Assembly (NCBI RefSeq): GCF_916858675.1
Contig: NZ_CAKASM010000006.1
Span: forward strand, 62,001-126,000
Source of the DNA: Sphingomonas sp. Leaf21
GTDB taxonomy: Bacteria; Pseudomonadota; Alphaproteobacteria; Sphingomonadales; Sphingomonadaceae
Length of the DNA stretch: 64,000 nt
Direction of reading: 5' to 3'
The notes under the pieces were generated by a model. It was not told the origin of the DNA. It saw only the letters and a list, made by a program, of their open reading frames with translations, and made no database searches. Positions 25,172-35,960 of the stretch are shown here, piece after piece (position 1 is the first letter of the stretch; every line of letters begins with the position of its first letter). The position numbers were made by a program, and so were the translations under genes.

Positions 25172-26029
25172 ATGGCGATGAGCAGCCAGCCCCCAATCGG
25201 AGAAATTCCCTCGGCGGTACGCGCCGCCCCCGGTGTGCCCGTCATCCGGAACATCAACTGGGGCGGCCTCAGAACCCTCTATATCAAGGAGGTGCGCCGG
25301 TTCTTCAAGGTGCAGCTCCAGACGATATGGGCGCCGTCGGTCACGACGCTCCTCTATCTGATCATTTTCACCACCGCATTGGGCGGGCGCCATGCCGTGC
25401 CGGTCGCGGGGATGCAGGTGCCGTTCGCCGATTTCATCGCGCCGGGCCTGATCGTCATGGGGATGATGAACAACGCTTTCGCCAATGCCAGCTTCTCGCT
25501 GCTGGTGGGCAAGATCCAGGGGACGATCGTCGATTATCTGATGCCGCCGCTGTCCACCGCCGAGCTGCTCGCCGCGCTGGTCGGTGGCGCGGTGACGCGC
25601 GCGGTGCTGGTCGGCCTGACCGTCTGGATCGCGATGGCGATCTGGCCCGGCGTGCACGTCACGCCGCACGCCTTCTTCGCGGTGCTGTGGTTCGGTCTGC
25701 TGGGGTCGATCTTCCTCGCGCTGCTGGGCGTGCTGACCTCGATCTGGGCGGAGAAGTTCGATCATGCGGCGGCGGTCACCAACTTCGTGGTCGTGCCGCT
25801 GTCGCTGCTGTCGGGCACCTTCTATTCGGTCGATGGCCTCGCCCCCGCCTTCCGCGCGATCAGCCACGCCAACCCGTTCTTCTACGTCATCTCCGGCTTT
25901 CGCTATGGCTTTCTCGGCCTGGCCGATTCGCCGGTGACGCTGGGCGGCTTCGTCGTGCTGGCGATCGACGCGGCGATGGCGGTCCTGTGTTACGTCCTGC
26001 TGCGCAAGGGCTGGAAATTGAAAAATTAA
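25172..26029 (+). CDS. ABC-2 type transporter permease (orphan)
   Basis: A 285-residue integral membrane protein with about six helices. It has the N-terminal amphipathic helix TLYIKEVRRFFKVQLQTIWAP and the ABC-2 signature around FVVVPLSLLSGTFYSVDGLAPAFRAISHANPF (read in parts), which is typical of polysaccharide, drug or NodJ-like exporters. The ATPase partner is not adjacent, so it must be encoded elsewhere. The ATG at 25172 was chosen; the frame is open far upstream, but that stretch is the antisense of gcrA. A structured RNA element follows. Confidence 0.85.
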   Translation: MAMSSQPPIGEIPSAVRAAPGVPVIRNINWGGLRTLYIKEVRRFFKVQLQTIWAPSVTTLLYLIIFTTALGGRHAVPVAGMQVPFADFIAPGLIVMGMMNNAFANASFSLLVGKIQGTIVDYLMPPLSTAELLAALVGGAVTRAVLVGLTVWIAMAIWPGVHVTPHAFFAVLWFGLLGSIFLALLGVLTSIWAEKFDHAAAVTNFVVVPLSLLSGTFYSVDGLAPAFRAISHANPFFYVISGFRYGFLGLADSPVTLGGFVVLAIDAAMAVLCYVLLRKGWKLKN

Positions 26030-26078
26030 TTGCGCGTCACTTAACCCGTTTTTCACTAACCCGGGTTTATGTCGACGG

Positions 26079-26196
26079 CTCTGCAGTAGCGGAGACTCCC
26101 TCGTGCCGGGTGCCAGCATGCCCGGTTCAGGTCCTGTACGGGACCGCGACTCCGCGCCGTCCGGTGGGACTGGCCGGTCGCGGTCCCGGCCTTTTA
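26079..26196 (+). ncRNA. Structured leader or small RNA with intrinsic terminator, upstream of queC
   Basis: Four helices can be drawn. GCGGAG (26089-26094) pairs with CTCCGC (26150-26155) and closes a domain. Inside are CCGGG/CCCGG (26106-26110/26121-26125) and GGTCC/GGACC (26130-26134/26141-26145). GGGACCGCGAC (26140-26150) also pairs perfectly over 11 bases with GTCGCGGTCCC (26177-26187), followed by CGGCCTTTTAT, a textbook terminator. The terminator 5' arm overlaps the 3' strands of two upstream helices, so the folds exclude each other, as in attenuators and riboswitches. queC begins about 80 bases downstream. I cannot match it to the preQ1 classes, so it may be a novel leader or a free small RNA. 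Confidence 0.6.
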
Positions 26197-26277
26197 TGAC
26201 CCCCCTATTCTGATTCTGGGGCCGCGCGACCGTCGGGTTGCAACGCTGCGAATATGGGCGTAGCGGTCGCTGCCATC

Positions 26278-26973
26278 ATGACATCTTCTGCTCCCATGGC
26301 GGTCGTGCTCGTTTCGGGCGGGCTGGACTCGATGATTTCCGCTGCTTCGGCCAAGGCCGCAGGCTATCGCATCCTGGCGCTGTCGGTGGATTATAATCAA
26401 CGGCACAAGGTCGAACTCGCCGCCGCCGCCCGCGTCGCCGAGGCATTGGGGGCGGAGCGGCATATCGTCCTGCCGCTCGACCTGTCCGCCTTTGGCGGGT
26501 CGGCGCTGACCGCCGATATCGACGTGCCCAAGGACGGTGTGCAGCCGGGCATCCCGGTGACCTATGTCCCCGCCCGCAACACGATTTTCCTCAGCCTGGC
26601 GCTGGGCTGGGCCGAGGCGGCGGGCGCGCGCGACCTGTTCATCGGGGTCAACGCGCTCGACTATTCGGGCTATCCCGACTGCCGCCCCGAATTCATCGCG
26701 GCCTTCGAGGGGCTGGCGGAGATCGCGACCAAGGCGGGGGTCGAGGGTCAGCCCTTCAAGATCCGCGCGCCGCTCCAGCACATGACCAAGGCCGATATCG
26801 TGCGCGAGGGTACGCGGCTGGGCGTCGATATGGGGCTGAGCTGGTCCTGCTACGACCCGACGCCGGAGGGGCTGCATTGCGGGCGCTGCGATAGCTGCCG
26901 CCTGCGCTCCAAGGGGTTCGAGGAAGCGGGTATCGCCGACCCCACCGCCTATGCGGTCAAGCCGCAGGACTGA
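26278..26973 (+). CDS. queC: 7-cyano-7-deazaguanine (preQ0) synthase
   Basis: QueC converts 7-carboxy-7-deazaguanine to preQ0 with ATP and ammonia in queuosine synthesis. The product (about 231 residues) has the PP-loop [15 protein letters not shown] near the N-terminus, [28 protein letters not shown] and the C-terminal zinc site [20 protein letters not shown]. Starts at 26254, 26278 and 26296 are all possible and none has a clear ribosome site; 26278 gives the family length. queE begins 4 bases after the stop, so the two form an operon behind the structured leader. Confidence 0.93.
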   Translation: MTSSAPMAVVLVSGGLDSMISAASAKAAGYRILALSVDYNQRHKVELAAAARVAEALGAERHIVLPLDLSAFGGSALTADIDVPKDGVQPGIPVTYVPARNTIFLSLALGWAEAAGARDLFIGVNALDYSGYPDCRPEFIAAFEGLAEIATKAGVEGQPFKIRAPLQHMTKADIVREGTRLGVDMGLSWSCYDPTPEGLHCGRCDSCRLRSKGFEEAGIADPTAYAVKPQD

Positions 26974-26977
26974 CCAC

Positions 26978-27610
26978 ATGAGCTACGCGGTCAAGGAGAT
27001 GTTCCTGACGCTCCAGGGCGAGGGCGTGCAGGCGGGGCGGCGCGCGGTGTTCGTGCGCTTCGCCGGGTGCAACCTGTGGTCCGGGCGCGAGCAGGACCGT
27101 GCGAGCGCGATCTGCCGCTTTTGCGACACCGATTTCGTCGGGGTCGACGGGCTGGGCGGTGGACGCTTCGCCGATGCGGCTGCGTTGGTCGCGGCGGTCG
27201 AGGGCTTTTGGGGCGAGTCGCGCTGGGAGCGTTTCGTGGTGCTGACCGGGGGCGAGCCGATGCTCCAAGTCGACGACGCGCTGGTCGACGCGCTGCACGC
27301 GGCGGGCTTCTTCATCGCGATCGAGAGCAACGGGACGCTTGCCGCCCATCCGCGACTCGACTGGGTCTGCATCAGTCCCAAGGCCGGCTCCGAGATCGTC
27401 CAGCGTTCGGGGGACGAGCTCAAGCTGGTCTGGCCGCAGGCGGGGATCGATCCGGCGGAATTGGAGGGCTGGGACTTTGCGAATCACCTGCTCCAGCCGA
27501 TGGACGATCCTCTGGCGGACGCGAATCGCGAGGCCTGCATCGCGCAGGTGATGGAGCGTCCGCGCTGGCGATTGACGCTCCAGACGCACAAGATGCTGGG
27601 GCTGCGCTAG
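26978..27610 (+). CDS. queE: 7-carboxy-7-deazaguanine synthase
   Basis: QueE is a radical SAM enzyme that contracts carboxytetrahydropterin to 7-carboxy-7-deazaguanine, the step before QueC. The 210-residue product has the substrate motif LQGEGVQAGRRAVFVRFAGC. Its cluster cysteines are spaced CX14CX2C (from CNLWSG to CRFCDTDF), an extended loop known from one QueE subgroup, rather than the plain CX3CX2C. FVVLTGGEPMLQ and the C-terminal QTHKMLGLR fit the family. The ATG at 26978 was chosen because it begins the conserved SYAVKEMFLTLQ; an ATG at 26951 inside queC is less likely. Confidence 0.93.
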   Translation: MSYAVKEMFLTLQGEGVQAGRRAVFVRFAGCNLWSGREQDRASAICRFCDTDFVGVDGLGGGRFADAAALVAAVEGFWGESRWERFVVLTGGEPMLQVDDALVDALHAAGFFIAIESNGTLAAHPRLDWVCISPKAGSEIVQRSGDELKLVWPQAGIDPAELEGWDFANHLLQPMDDPLADANREACIAQVMERPRWRLTLQTHKMLGLR

Positions 27611-27624
27611 GGGCCGTTTGGCTG

Positions 27625-27690
27625 AGGTCGGGACGTGCGCTTCGACTTCGCTCGGCCTGAGCGACGTCGAAGGCCACGCCCCTCACCCGA
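27625..27690. repeat. Family D inverted repeat
   Basis: GTGCGCTTCGACTTCGCTCG faces CCTGAGCGACGTCGAAGGCC, giving an inverted repeat in the gap between the convergent queE and LytTR regulator genes. It may serve as a bidirectional terminator. Confidence 0.65.
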
Positions 27691-27718
27691 CCGGGCGCGG
27701 GGCGTGACCTTCGAAAAA

Positions 27719-28516
27719 TCAGTGGACGAACCGCGCCACCACGTCGCGGTAGCTCCGCGAAACCTTCACCTGCGCACCCGATTCAAGCAGCAGGAAACAT
27801 TCGCCATTGGTGTGCGGCTTGACCTGTTTGACGAGGTCCAGGTTCACGATGGTCGAACGGTGCACCCGCTGGAACCGGCGGGGATCGAGCCGCTTCTCCA
27901 GATCCTTCATCGTCTCGCGCAGGACCAGCGAATTGTCGCCGGTGTTGATGACCATATAATCGCCCGCCGCCTCGATCATTTCGATCGTGTCGACGTCGAC
28001 CCGGAAGATCTGGCCGCGATCCTTGATGTTGATGAGCTTTTCGAAGCGGCTGGAGGCGACTTCGCCGCCTTCGTTCAGATCGGCGACCGCTTCGGGCGCA
28101 TGCTCGGCGAGCACTTCCTTCAGCTTCTCGATCTCGCCCGCGCCGCGCTTCTCGCTCAGGCGGAGCCGGACGCGGTCCAGCGTATCGGCAAGTCGCGCCT
28201 CCTCGACCGGTTTCATCAGATAATCGACCGCCTGCGCCTCGAACGCGCGCAGGGCGTGGTCGGAATAGGCGGTGACGAAGACGAATAGCGGCGGCTCGAC
28301 CTCCATCAGCCCCTGGATCACCGAGAAACCGTCGAAGCCGGGCATCTGGATATCGAGGAAGACGAGGTCGGGCTTGTGCGTCTTGATCGCGCGGATCGCC
28401 TCGCGCCCGTTCGAGCAGCGCTCGATGATCTCGACGTCGTCGTGCGCCTGGAGCCGAAGCTCCATGCCCTGGATCGCCAGGGGCTCGTCGTCGACGAGGA
28501 TGGTACGGATGGTCAT
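27719..28516 (-). CDS. LytTR-family response regulator
   Basis: A 265-residue DNA-binding response regulator of the AlgR/LytR type. The receiver domain (1-120) has the acidic pair DD at 9-10, the phospho-acceptor Asp55 in FLDIQMPGFDG and the conserved Lys in YLMKPVEEA. The LytTR domain (about 160-262) contains FRVDVDTIEMIEAAGDYM, RFQRVHRSTIVNLDLV and VSRSYRDVVARF. Its start overlaps the stop of the upstream histidine kinase by 4 bases (ATGA), so they are one two-component unit. Targets are unknown; the large TonB receptor next upstream is a candidate only by position. Confidence 0.94.
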   Translation of the reverse strand: MTIRTILVDDEPLAIQGMELRLQAHDDVEIIERCSNGREAIRAIKTHKPDLVFLDIQMPGFDGFSVIQGLMEVEPPLFVFVTAYSDHALRAFEAQAVDYLMKPVEEARLADTLDRVRLRLSEKRGAGEIEKLKEVLAEHAPEAVADLNEGGEVASSRFEKLINIKDRGQIFRVDVDTIEMIEAAGDYMVINTGDNSLVLRETMKDLEKRLDPRRFQRVHRSTIVNLDLVKQVKPHTNGECFLLLESGAQVKVSRSYRDVVARFVH

Positions 28517-29652
28517 GCGGCCTCTCTGTTCACATTCTCAAGCTGGAAGGGGATCTCGATCTCGACCGAGAATCCTCCAGCGGGCGCGGAGCGGGATTCG
28601 AAACGATGGTCCGGGCCATAAGCCTGGGCCAGCCTTTCGCGGATATTGGACAGTCCGACGCCTGTCGAAACGCTTGAGGAATGCCGTATGTCGTGCAAGC
28701 CGGGGCCGGTATCGGATACGGCGATCCGCACCCGTTGCCCGACCAGCCGCACGTCGACGCGGATTTCGGCGCCTTCCTCCTGCGGGGTGACGGCGTATTT
28801 GATAGCGTTCTCGACCAGCGGCTGGAGCAGCAGCGAAGGCAGGCGCGCGCGTTCGGCCCGCGGGTCGATCTCGAAACTCGGGCGCAGGCGATCCTCGAAG
28901 CGCATCTTCTCAATTTCGAGATAGAGTTTCAGTGTTTCAACCTCTTGCGCCACGGTCACATGCGCCGTGGGCTCATTCGCCAGCGTGTAGCGGAGAAAGG
29001 CTGACAGTCGGCTTAACATCGCATTGGCGCGTTCGGTCTGCTTGAGCAGCACCAACGTCGAGATGGAGTTGAGCGTGTTGAACAGGAAATGCGGGTTGAG
29101 CTGATAGCGCAACATCGCGAGCTGCGCGGTCGATGCCTGTAGCTCCAGCGCGCGCATCTCGTCGATCTGGCTCTCGACGATCAGATAATAGTTGATCGCG
29201 AAATAGAGCGCCGACCAGCCCGCCAGCACGTTGAAGGTGATGAAGAGGTTGCCGATCAGCAGGCTGACCGTCACGCCCGGCTGGGTGGTGGTGATGAACG
29301 AGAAGGAGAAGGCGTTGAGCGCGGCATAGAGAAAGGTCGCCGCCGCCAGCGTCGCCAGCGTCAGGAACACCCCCATGATGCGCGGCAGTCGCCGGTAATA
29401 GCCATAGAGAGTCGAGAGCAGCAGCGTGATGCAATAGCCCAGGATCGCTTCGATGATCACCGGGATGATCTTCTCCAGCGAGAAGCCGTTGGAGATGCCG
29501 ACCACCGAGCGCTGGACCAGATAGCCGGACCAGCCGACCGCCTGCAGGATCCAGAAGGCACGCGCCTTGTTCTCGAAAAACGGTCGCACCGACAGATGAT
29601 CGGTCGCGGAGGATGGCGCGACATAGGGCGCGACGGGCGAATGGGTGGCCAT
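28513..29652 (-). CDS. LytS/AlgZ-type sensor histidine kinase
   Basis: A 379-residue membrane kinase of the His_kinase (PF06580-like) family. About four transmembrane helices (residues 35-165) precede the phosphorylation motif LRYQLNPHFLFNTLNSIS, where the His follows NP. The ATPase part has LLLQPLVENAIKYAV, DTGPGL and GVGLSNIRERLAQAYG. There is no separate periplasmic sensor domain, so the helices probably sense a membrane signal. The ATG at 29652 was chosen; upstream frame contains a terminator. It is coupled to the LytTR regulator downstream. Confidence 0.92.
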   Translation of the reverse strand: MATHSPVAPYVAPSSATDHLSVRPFFENKARAFWILQAVGWSGYLVQRSVVGISNGFSLEKIIPVIIEAILGYCITLLLSTLYGYYRRLPRIMGVFLTLATLAAATFLYAALNAFSFSFITTTQPGVTVSLLIGNLFITFNVLAGWSALYFAINYYLIVESQIDEMRALELQASTAQLAMLRYQLNPHFLFNTLNSISTLVLLKQTERANAMLSRLSAFLRYTLANEPTAHVTVAQEVETLKLYLEIEKMRFEDRLRPSFEIDPRAERARLPSLLLQPLVENAIKYAVTPQEEGAEIRVDVRLVGQRVRIAVSDTGPGLHDIRHSSSVSTGVGLSNIRERLAQAYGPDHRFESRSAPAGGFSVEIEIPFQLENVNREAA

Positions 29653-29689
29653 GGCCGGGCGACATCTACACCGGCTGCGGGCGAAGGGC

Positions 29690-29728
29690 AAAAAAGAAGG
29701 GCCGCCCTTCCCGAAGGAGGGGCGGCCC
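29690..29728 (-). terminator. Intrinsic terminator of the TonB-dependent receptor gene
   Basis: On the minus strand GGGCCGCCC (29728-29720) pairs with GGGCGGCCC (29707-29699), followed by TTCTTTTTT. It separates the receptor gene (stop at 29757) from the histidine kinase start at 29652. Confidence 0.87.
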
Positions 29729-29756
29729 CGAATGTCCGGCGAGCGGACGCCTCGGC

Positions 29757-32700
29757 TTAGAAGCTGAAGCGCGCGCCGATGCGGATTTGGTAGAGCGACT
29801 GGTTGAAGCTCAGCGCCTGGGTGTTCGGATTGGTAAACGACGAGTAGCGATACTGGAGGCAAGGCTGTGCCGTCGTGGTCGCCACCGTCCCGGCGTTGTT
29901 CGCATTGCCCGCCGTGGTCAGGCACTGCACAGTGATCGGAGCCGCGCCATAGGGGAAGCCGAGCTGGCGCAGGCCACCCCAATCCTTGTTGATCAGGTTG
30001 GGCAGGTTGTTGATGTCGGCAAAGACCGAGATGCGCGAACGACCGATGAAGGTCGGGATTTCCTGCTCGAGATGCAGATCGATCCGGGTGAAGGCGCGGT
30101 TGCGACCGGTGTTCTTGGGCACGATCATGCCACGGTACTTCGCCAGGTCCGGGTTGGCGTTGATGTAGGAGTCGAGCGCCTGCGCCGTCTGCGCTGCGGT
30201 CAGGCCCGTCGTGCCGGTGCCGTCACCATAGCTTACGCGTGGGTCGTTCAGGCCGGTCGGGACGTACAGCAGGTTGGTGCTGTTGTTGCCCGTCAGGACC
30301 GTGCCGAACACGGGCGAACGCACGTTGTTCGAGTTGTCGAACATCGTGTAGCTATAGGCGCGGCCCGCACGCGTCTCGCCGAACAGCTGGATGCGCGTCT
30401 TGTAGTCGCCGAAGAAGGCGTGATCATAGCCGACGCTGTACTTGAACTGCCACTTGATCTGGTCGGCCGAGGTTCCATAGGCCGGGTTGTTCGAGTCCGG
30501 GCCGAAGAACTGGTTGCGGTAGTTCGAGTTGATCGTCGACGACGTGGCGTTGCCGACGTCCTTCACCCACTGACGCGTGAAGCTGGCGCCGAACTGCAGA
30601 CCCCAGTCGAATTCCTTGTCGAACCGGGCGACGATGACATGGCTGTAGCCCAGCGAGCTGTTGGTGGCCAGGATATCGTAGTTCGGATCGGCGAAGACGG
30701 TCGCGCTGCCATAGCGGGCGCGGCCATCCGGCATGACGCCGTTCGGGATCGCGCGCAGATCGGTGAAGATCACGCCATCGACGTTCTTGGTGTACAGATA
30801 GTCCGCACCGAAGTTCACGCCGAAGAGCGAATAATCCGCCGACAGCGTCGCCTTCAGCGAGCGCGGCAGGTGGAAGTTGGGTGCCAGCGCGCCGGTGTTG
30901 GTGCGCGACAGGTTCGTCGGATTGGTCGTGTTGGCGGCATACTGCGCAACGGCGGCCGGGACGTTGCCGGTGACGTTGTTCAGCGCGGCCTGACAGATCG
31001 CGTCGGGGATACCGCCCGTGCAGCTGTTGAGGCCCTGGCCCGCGCGCGTGATCGTGATGGCGCTGGTCGTGATGGTGTTCGAGAAGCTGTTCGACATGAA
31101 GATGTCGGGCAGGCCGCCACCGAAGATGCCCGCGCCGCCGCGAACCTTAAGGCCGCCGCCGAGGATGTCGGCGGGCTTCCAGTCGAAGCTGATACGCGGC
31201 TCGAACTGATCGAGGCCGTTATAGGTGTTGGTGTTCGGGAAGCCGTAACGCTGGTTGAAGAACTGGTTGTAAACCGGCCGCTCGCCCATGGCGTACATGG
31301 TGTAGCGTGCGCCATAGGTCAGCGTCAGCGCGTCGGTGACCTGCCATTCGTCCTGCAGACCGAGCGAGATCGTGGTGTAGCGGAAGTCGGCAGCCGGGCT
31401 GACACCCGCAATCGGGGCCGCAAAGATCAGCTGGTTGGCGTTACCGGCGCTGAAGTCCGCCAGCGAGTCGAAATAATAGGAGCCGAGGCTGTTCTGCACG
31501 AAGTTGTTGAACGTGCGGTTCTGCGCGACGTCGATCAGCGCCTGCACCTGATGGCGGCCTGCCGTGTAGCGGCCGACCAACTGACCACCCCAGGTGTCGG
31601 TGAACAGCTGGTTCGTCTGACGGCTGTTGTCGGGGCCGAAGCTGATGCGCGGGACCGCGTTGCTGCAGCCCGTGAGGGTCGAAGCCGTGTTGCCCTGCGA
31701 CGTTGCGTCATCGCACACCGAAATCTGACCGATGCTGCGGCCCTGAAGCGGCTCCTGACCGCGACGATACCATTTGTAAAGCGCGCGCGCCTCGGTCGAG
31801 AAGTTGTCGGTCCAGTCCGAATTCAACTGGACGATACCGGCCCGCAGCAATTCGGTGAGCGCATAGGCGTTGGAGCTCAGGCCATAGGTCGGAGCGTTCG
31901 CCGAAAGCGACGTGTTGTTCTGGCTGACCAGCGAGTCGTACGAGTTGATGTACGACAGCGACAGGCGCTGACCCGTCGTGACGTTCCAGTCGATCCGACC
32001 GGTGATTTTTTCGTCCTTGCGGGGATTGAGCCCCAGGATGCCGCCTGCCGCGTCGCCCAGGTTCTTGGCGTTGGCGATGTTCAGGACGTCGGTAACCGCC
32101 TGGGTGACGGCTGCCGGATTGCTGTAGGACTGAATGACGGTGCCGAACGGACGCGGATCGGTGTTCCGCTCGCCCGAGACCATGAAGAACAGCGTGTCGG
32201 GGATGATCGGGCCACGAAGCGTAGCGCCATAAGTCTCCGACTTGAACTTGGCGGTGTTCAGCGTTGTGCTGCCAATCCGATCGCCGGTCAGGCCATCGGT
32301 ATTCTGCGAATAGAAGCCGGTGCCGTGGAACTGGTTGGTGCCCGACAGGAGGACGGTGTCGATCGCGCCGCCCTGGAAACCCGACTGGCGGAAGTCATAG
32401 GGCGCGATCGAGACCGAGACCTGCGAAATCGCGTCGAAGGGGACGGGGCCGCGATTGGTCGGGCTCGCATCCTGGTTCAGGCCGAAGCTGTCGCCGACGG
32501 TGACGCCGTTGATCGTGAAGCGGTTGAAGCGCGGATTGACGCCCGCGAAGCTGACCGCGCCGCCGCGATCGCCCTGGTTGCCGAGATCGATCGTGGCGAA
32601 CGGATCGCGACGTTCGATGTCACGGATGTCGCGGTTGACCGACGCCACCTTCTGGATGTCGGCCTGGGTGAGGACGGTCTGCGGTCCGTCCGAGGTCACA

Positions 32701-33101
32701 CCGGCGCCACGGATTGCCGAGGCGGTGACGACGATATCGCCAGTCGCGCCCGCGCCCGCATCGGCGCCAGCGGCCGGGCTCAGGTCGATCGGCAGGGTAT
32801 AGGCCTGCTGCACGACAGTGTAGACGTCGGTGACCGTCTTGTTGCCCTGGGGGCTCGTAACCTCGACCGTGTACGGGCCACCGGCCTGCAGGCCGGTCTG
32901 CGTGAACGTGCCGTCGGCACCCGACTGGGTCACGGTGCGCGTGTTGGTCGGCACATTGATGATCGTCACCTGCGCGCCGGGCACAGCCGCGCCGCCCGCA
33001 GTGACCGAACCACGGATGGTCGCGGTCGTTTCCTGTGCGGCTACCGCCGCCGGAATGGCGAGCGCGACGACGGCCGCGCCCAGGAAAAGCGTATTACGCA
33101 T
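29757..33101 (-). CDS. Oar-type TonB-dependent receptor with carboxypeptidase-regulatory-like domain
   Basis: A 1114-residue outer-membrane receptor. It has a signal peptide (about 1-22, ending AAVAAQ). A beta-sandwich regulatory-like domain (about 25-110: TIRGSVTAGGAAVPGAQVTI) follows, then a plug domain (DIVVTASAIRG, RFTINGVTVGDSFGLN). The 22-strand barrel ends with IRIGARFSF. These Oar-like proteins are abundant in sphingomonads and are linked to import of large or unknown substrates or to adhesion. TonB box candidates lie near DIVVTA. It has its own terminator, and about 320 bases of promoter region lie upstream. The substrate is unknown. Confidence 0.92.
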   Translation of the reverse strand: MRNTLFLGAAVVALAIPAAVAAQETTATIRGSVTAGGAAVPGAQVTIINVPTNTRTVTQSGADGTFTQTGLQAGGPYTVEVTSPQGNKTVTDVYTVVQQAYTLPIDLSPAAGADAGAGATGDIVVTASAIRGAGVTSDGPQTVLTQADIQKVASVNRDIRDIERRDPFATIDLGNQGDRGGAVSFAGVNPRFNRFTINGVTVGDSFGLNQDASPTNRGPVPFDAISQVSVSIAPYDFRQSGFQGGAIDTVLLSGTNQFHGTGFYSQNTDGLTGDRIGSTTLNTAKFKSETYGATLRGPIIPDTLFFMVSGERNTDPRPFGTVIQSYSNPAAVTQAVTDVLNIANAKNLGDAAGGILGLNPRKDEKITGRIDWNVTTGQRLSLSYINSYDSLVSQNNTSLSANAPTYGLSSNAYALTELLRAGIVQLNSDWTDNFSTEARALYKWYRRGQEPLQGRSIGQISVCDDATSQGNTASTLTGCSNAVPRISFGPDNSRQTNQLFTDTWGGQLVGRYTAGRHQVQALIDVAQNRTFNNFVQNSLGSYYFDSLADFSAGNANQLIFAAPIAGVSPAADFRYTTISLGLQDEWQVTDALTLTYGARYTMYAMGERPVYNQFFNQRYGFPNTNTYNGLDQFEPRISFDWKPADILGGGLKVRGGAGIFGGGLPDIFMSNSFSNTITTSAITITRAGQGLNSCTGGIPDAICQAALNNVTGNVPAAVAQYAANTTNPTNLSRTNTGALAPNFHLPRSLKATLSADYSLFGVNFGADYLYTKNVDGVIFTDLRAIPNGVMPDGRARYGSATVFADPNYDILATNSSLGYSHVIVARFDKEFDWGLQFGASFTRQWVKDVGNATSSTINSNYRNQFFGPDSNNPAYGTSADQIKWQFKYSVGYDHAFFGDYKTRIQLFGETRAGRAYSYTMFDNSNNVRSPVFGTVLTGNNSTNLLYVPTGLNDPRVSYGDGTGTTGLTAAQTAQALDSYINANPDLAKYRGMIVPKNTGRNRAFTRIDLHLEQEIPTFIGRSRISVFADINNLPNLINKDWGGLRQLGFPYGAAPITVQCLTTAGNANNAGTVATTTAQPCLQYRYSSFTNPNTQALSFNQSLYQIRIGARFSF

Positions 33102-33421
33102 AGATCAAAATTCCCCTTTTCGCGCGCGAAGCGGCGCGTCCGGCCGTGTTCTCCGGCTCGGTTATGCCTGCCCCTGCGCTCCGAACATTGCCATTATGTT
33201 ACAAAGCTCGCGCTTGCGACAGGGGGGCGGTCACTCGGTTCGCGGGCGTTGCATCTTGGCAACGGTCGGGAGGATGGCAACGGACCTATCCTCCTAGAAT
33301 TCATCCATAATCTGGAGAATCCGCGTGCGGCGGCCGACCGTCGACGGCCGGGGGGAGTCCGGGGCGTTTCCGGTGGCGGGTAACGGCGGCGTCATGCCGA
33401 CGACACCCGCCGGCTTGGAGA
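33102..33421. other. Upstream region of the TonB receptor, no gene seen
   Basis: This holds the promoter of the leftward receptor gene and the end of ligA. GGCAACGG occurs twice as a direct repeat (33258-33265 and 33276-33283), and AGGAT/ATCCT flank the second copy. I found no clear -35/-10, no terminator hairpin after ligA and no convincing reading frame. Confidence 0.45.
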
Positions 33422-35593
<2,172 letters not shown>

Positions 35594-35648
35594 TCAAGAT
35601 GCGCCACGCTCATCCTGATGCGGCGATCTACGCCACGATTCCAGATGT

Positions 35649-35879
35649 TTAGTTCAGCACGTCGGATGCGGCGGCGCCAAGCGACGTGAGTTCCGGCGAC
35701 GCATCGGCCCCGTGATCGATAAGCCAGGTACGCGCCTGTTCAATATGGATGGCGACCATGGCAAGATCGAGTTCGTCCGCCAAAGCAAGACAGGCCACCA
35801 GCCGCGCCATCAATTCAGCCTTCGCCTCGGCGTCGTCTTGCGGCGCAGCATTGGTCAGTTTGGCGAGCATCCGGTACAT
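35649..35879 (-). CDS. Small hypothetical protein between recN and ligA
   Basis: A 76-residue, mostly helical, acidic protein (MYRMLAKLTNA, then LMARLVACLALADELDLAMV). No signal, membrane helix or motif is visible. It lies between recN and ligA on the same strand, and its amino acid composition is protein-like rather than a shadow of another gene. The ribosome site is weak at both the first Met (35879) and the fourth codon (35870). I do not recognise it. Confidence 0.55.
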   Translation of the reverse strand: MYRMLAKLTNAAPQDDAEAKAELMARLVACLALADELDLAMVAIHIEQARTWLIDHGADASPELTSLGAAASDVLN

Positions 35880-35960
35880 CCGACAAATAGGCAGTGGGAT
35901 ACATGAGTCCGCAGAGCCTAACAGGTTCGTATCAGATATAAAATCGATTTCTGCGGGCGA

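Noticed and set aside
26079-26196. SRP RNA or preQ1-I riboswitch
   Set aside because: A GTTCAGGTCC string resembles part of the SRP core, but the GGAA tetraloop and the following AGCAGCC are missing. The short preQ1-I pattern is also absent.
29613-33383. Very long plus-strand open frame opposite the TonB receptor
   Set aside because: It is the antisense shadow of a clear receptor gene; its composition is rich in Arg, Gln and Asp without domains, as expected of a GC-rich complement.
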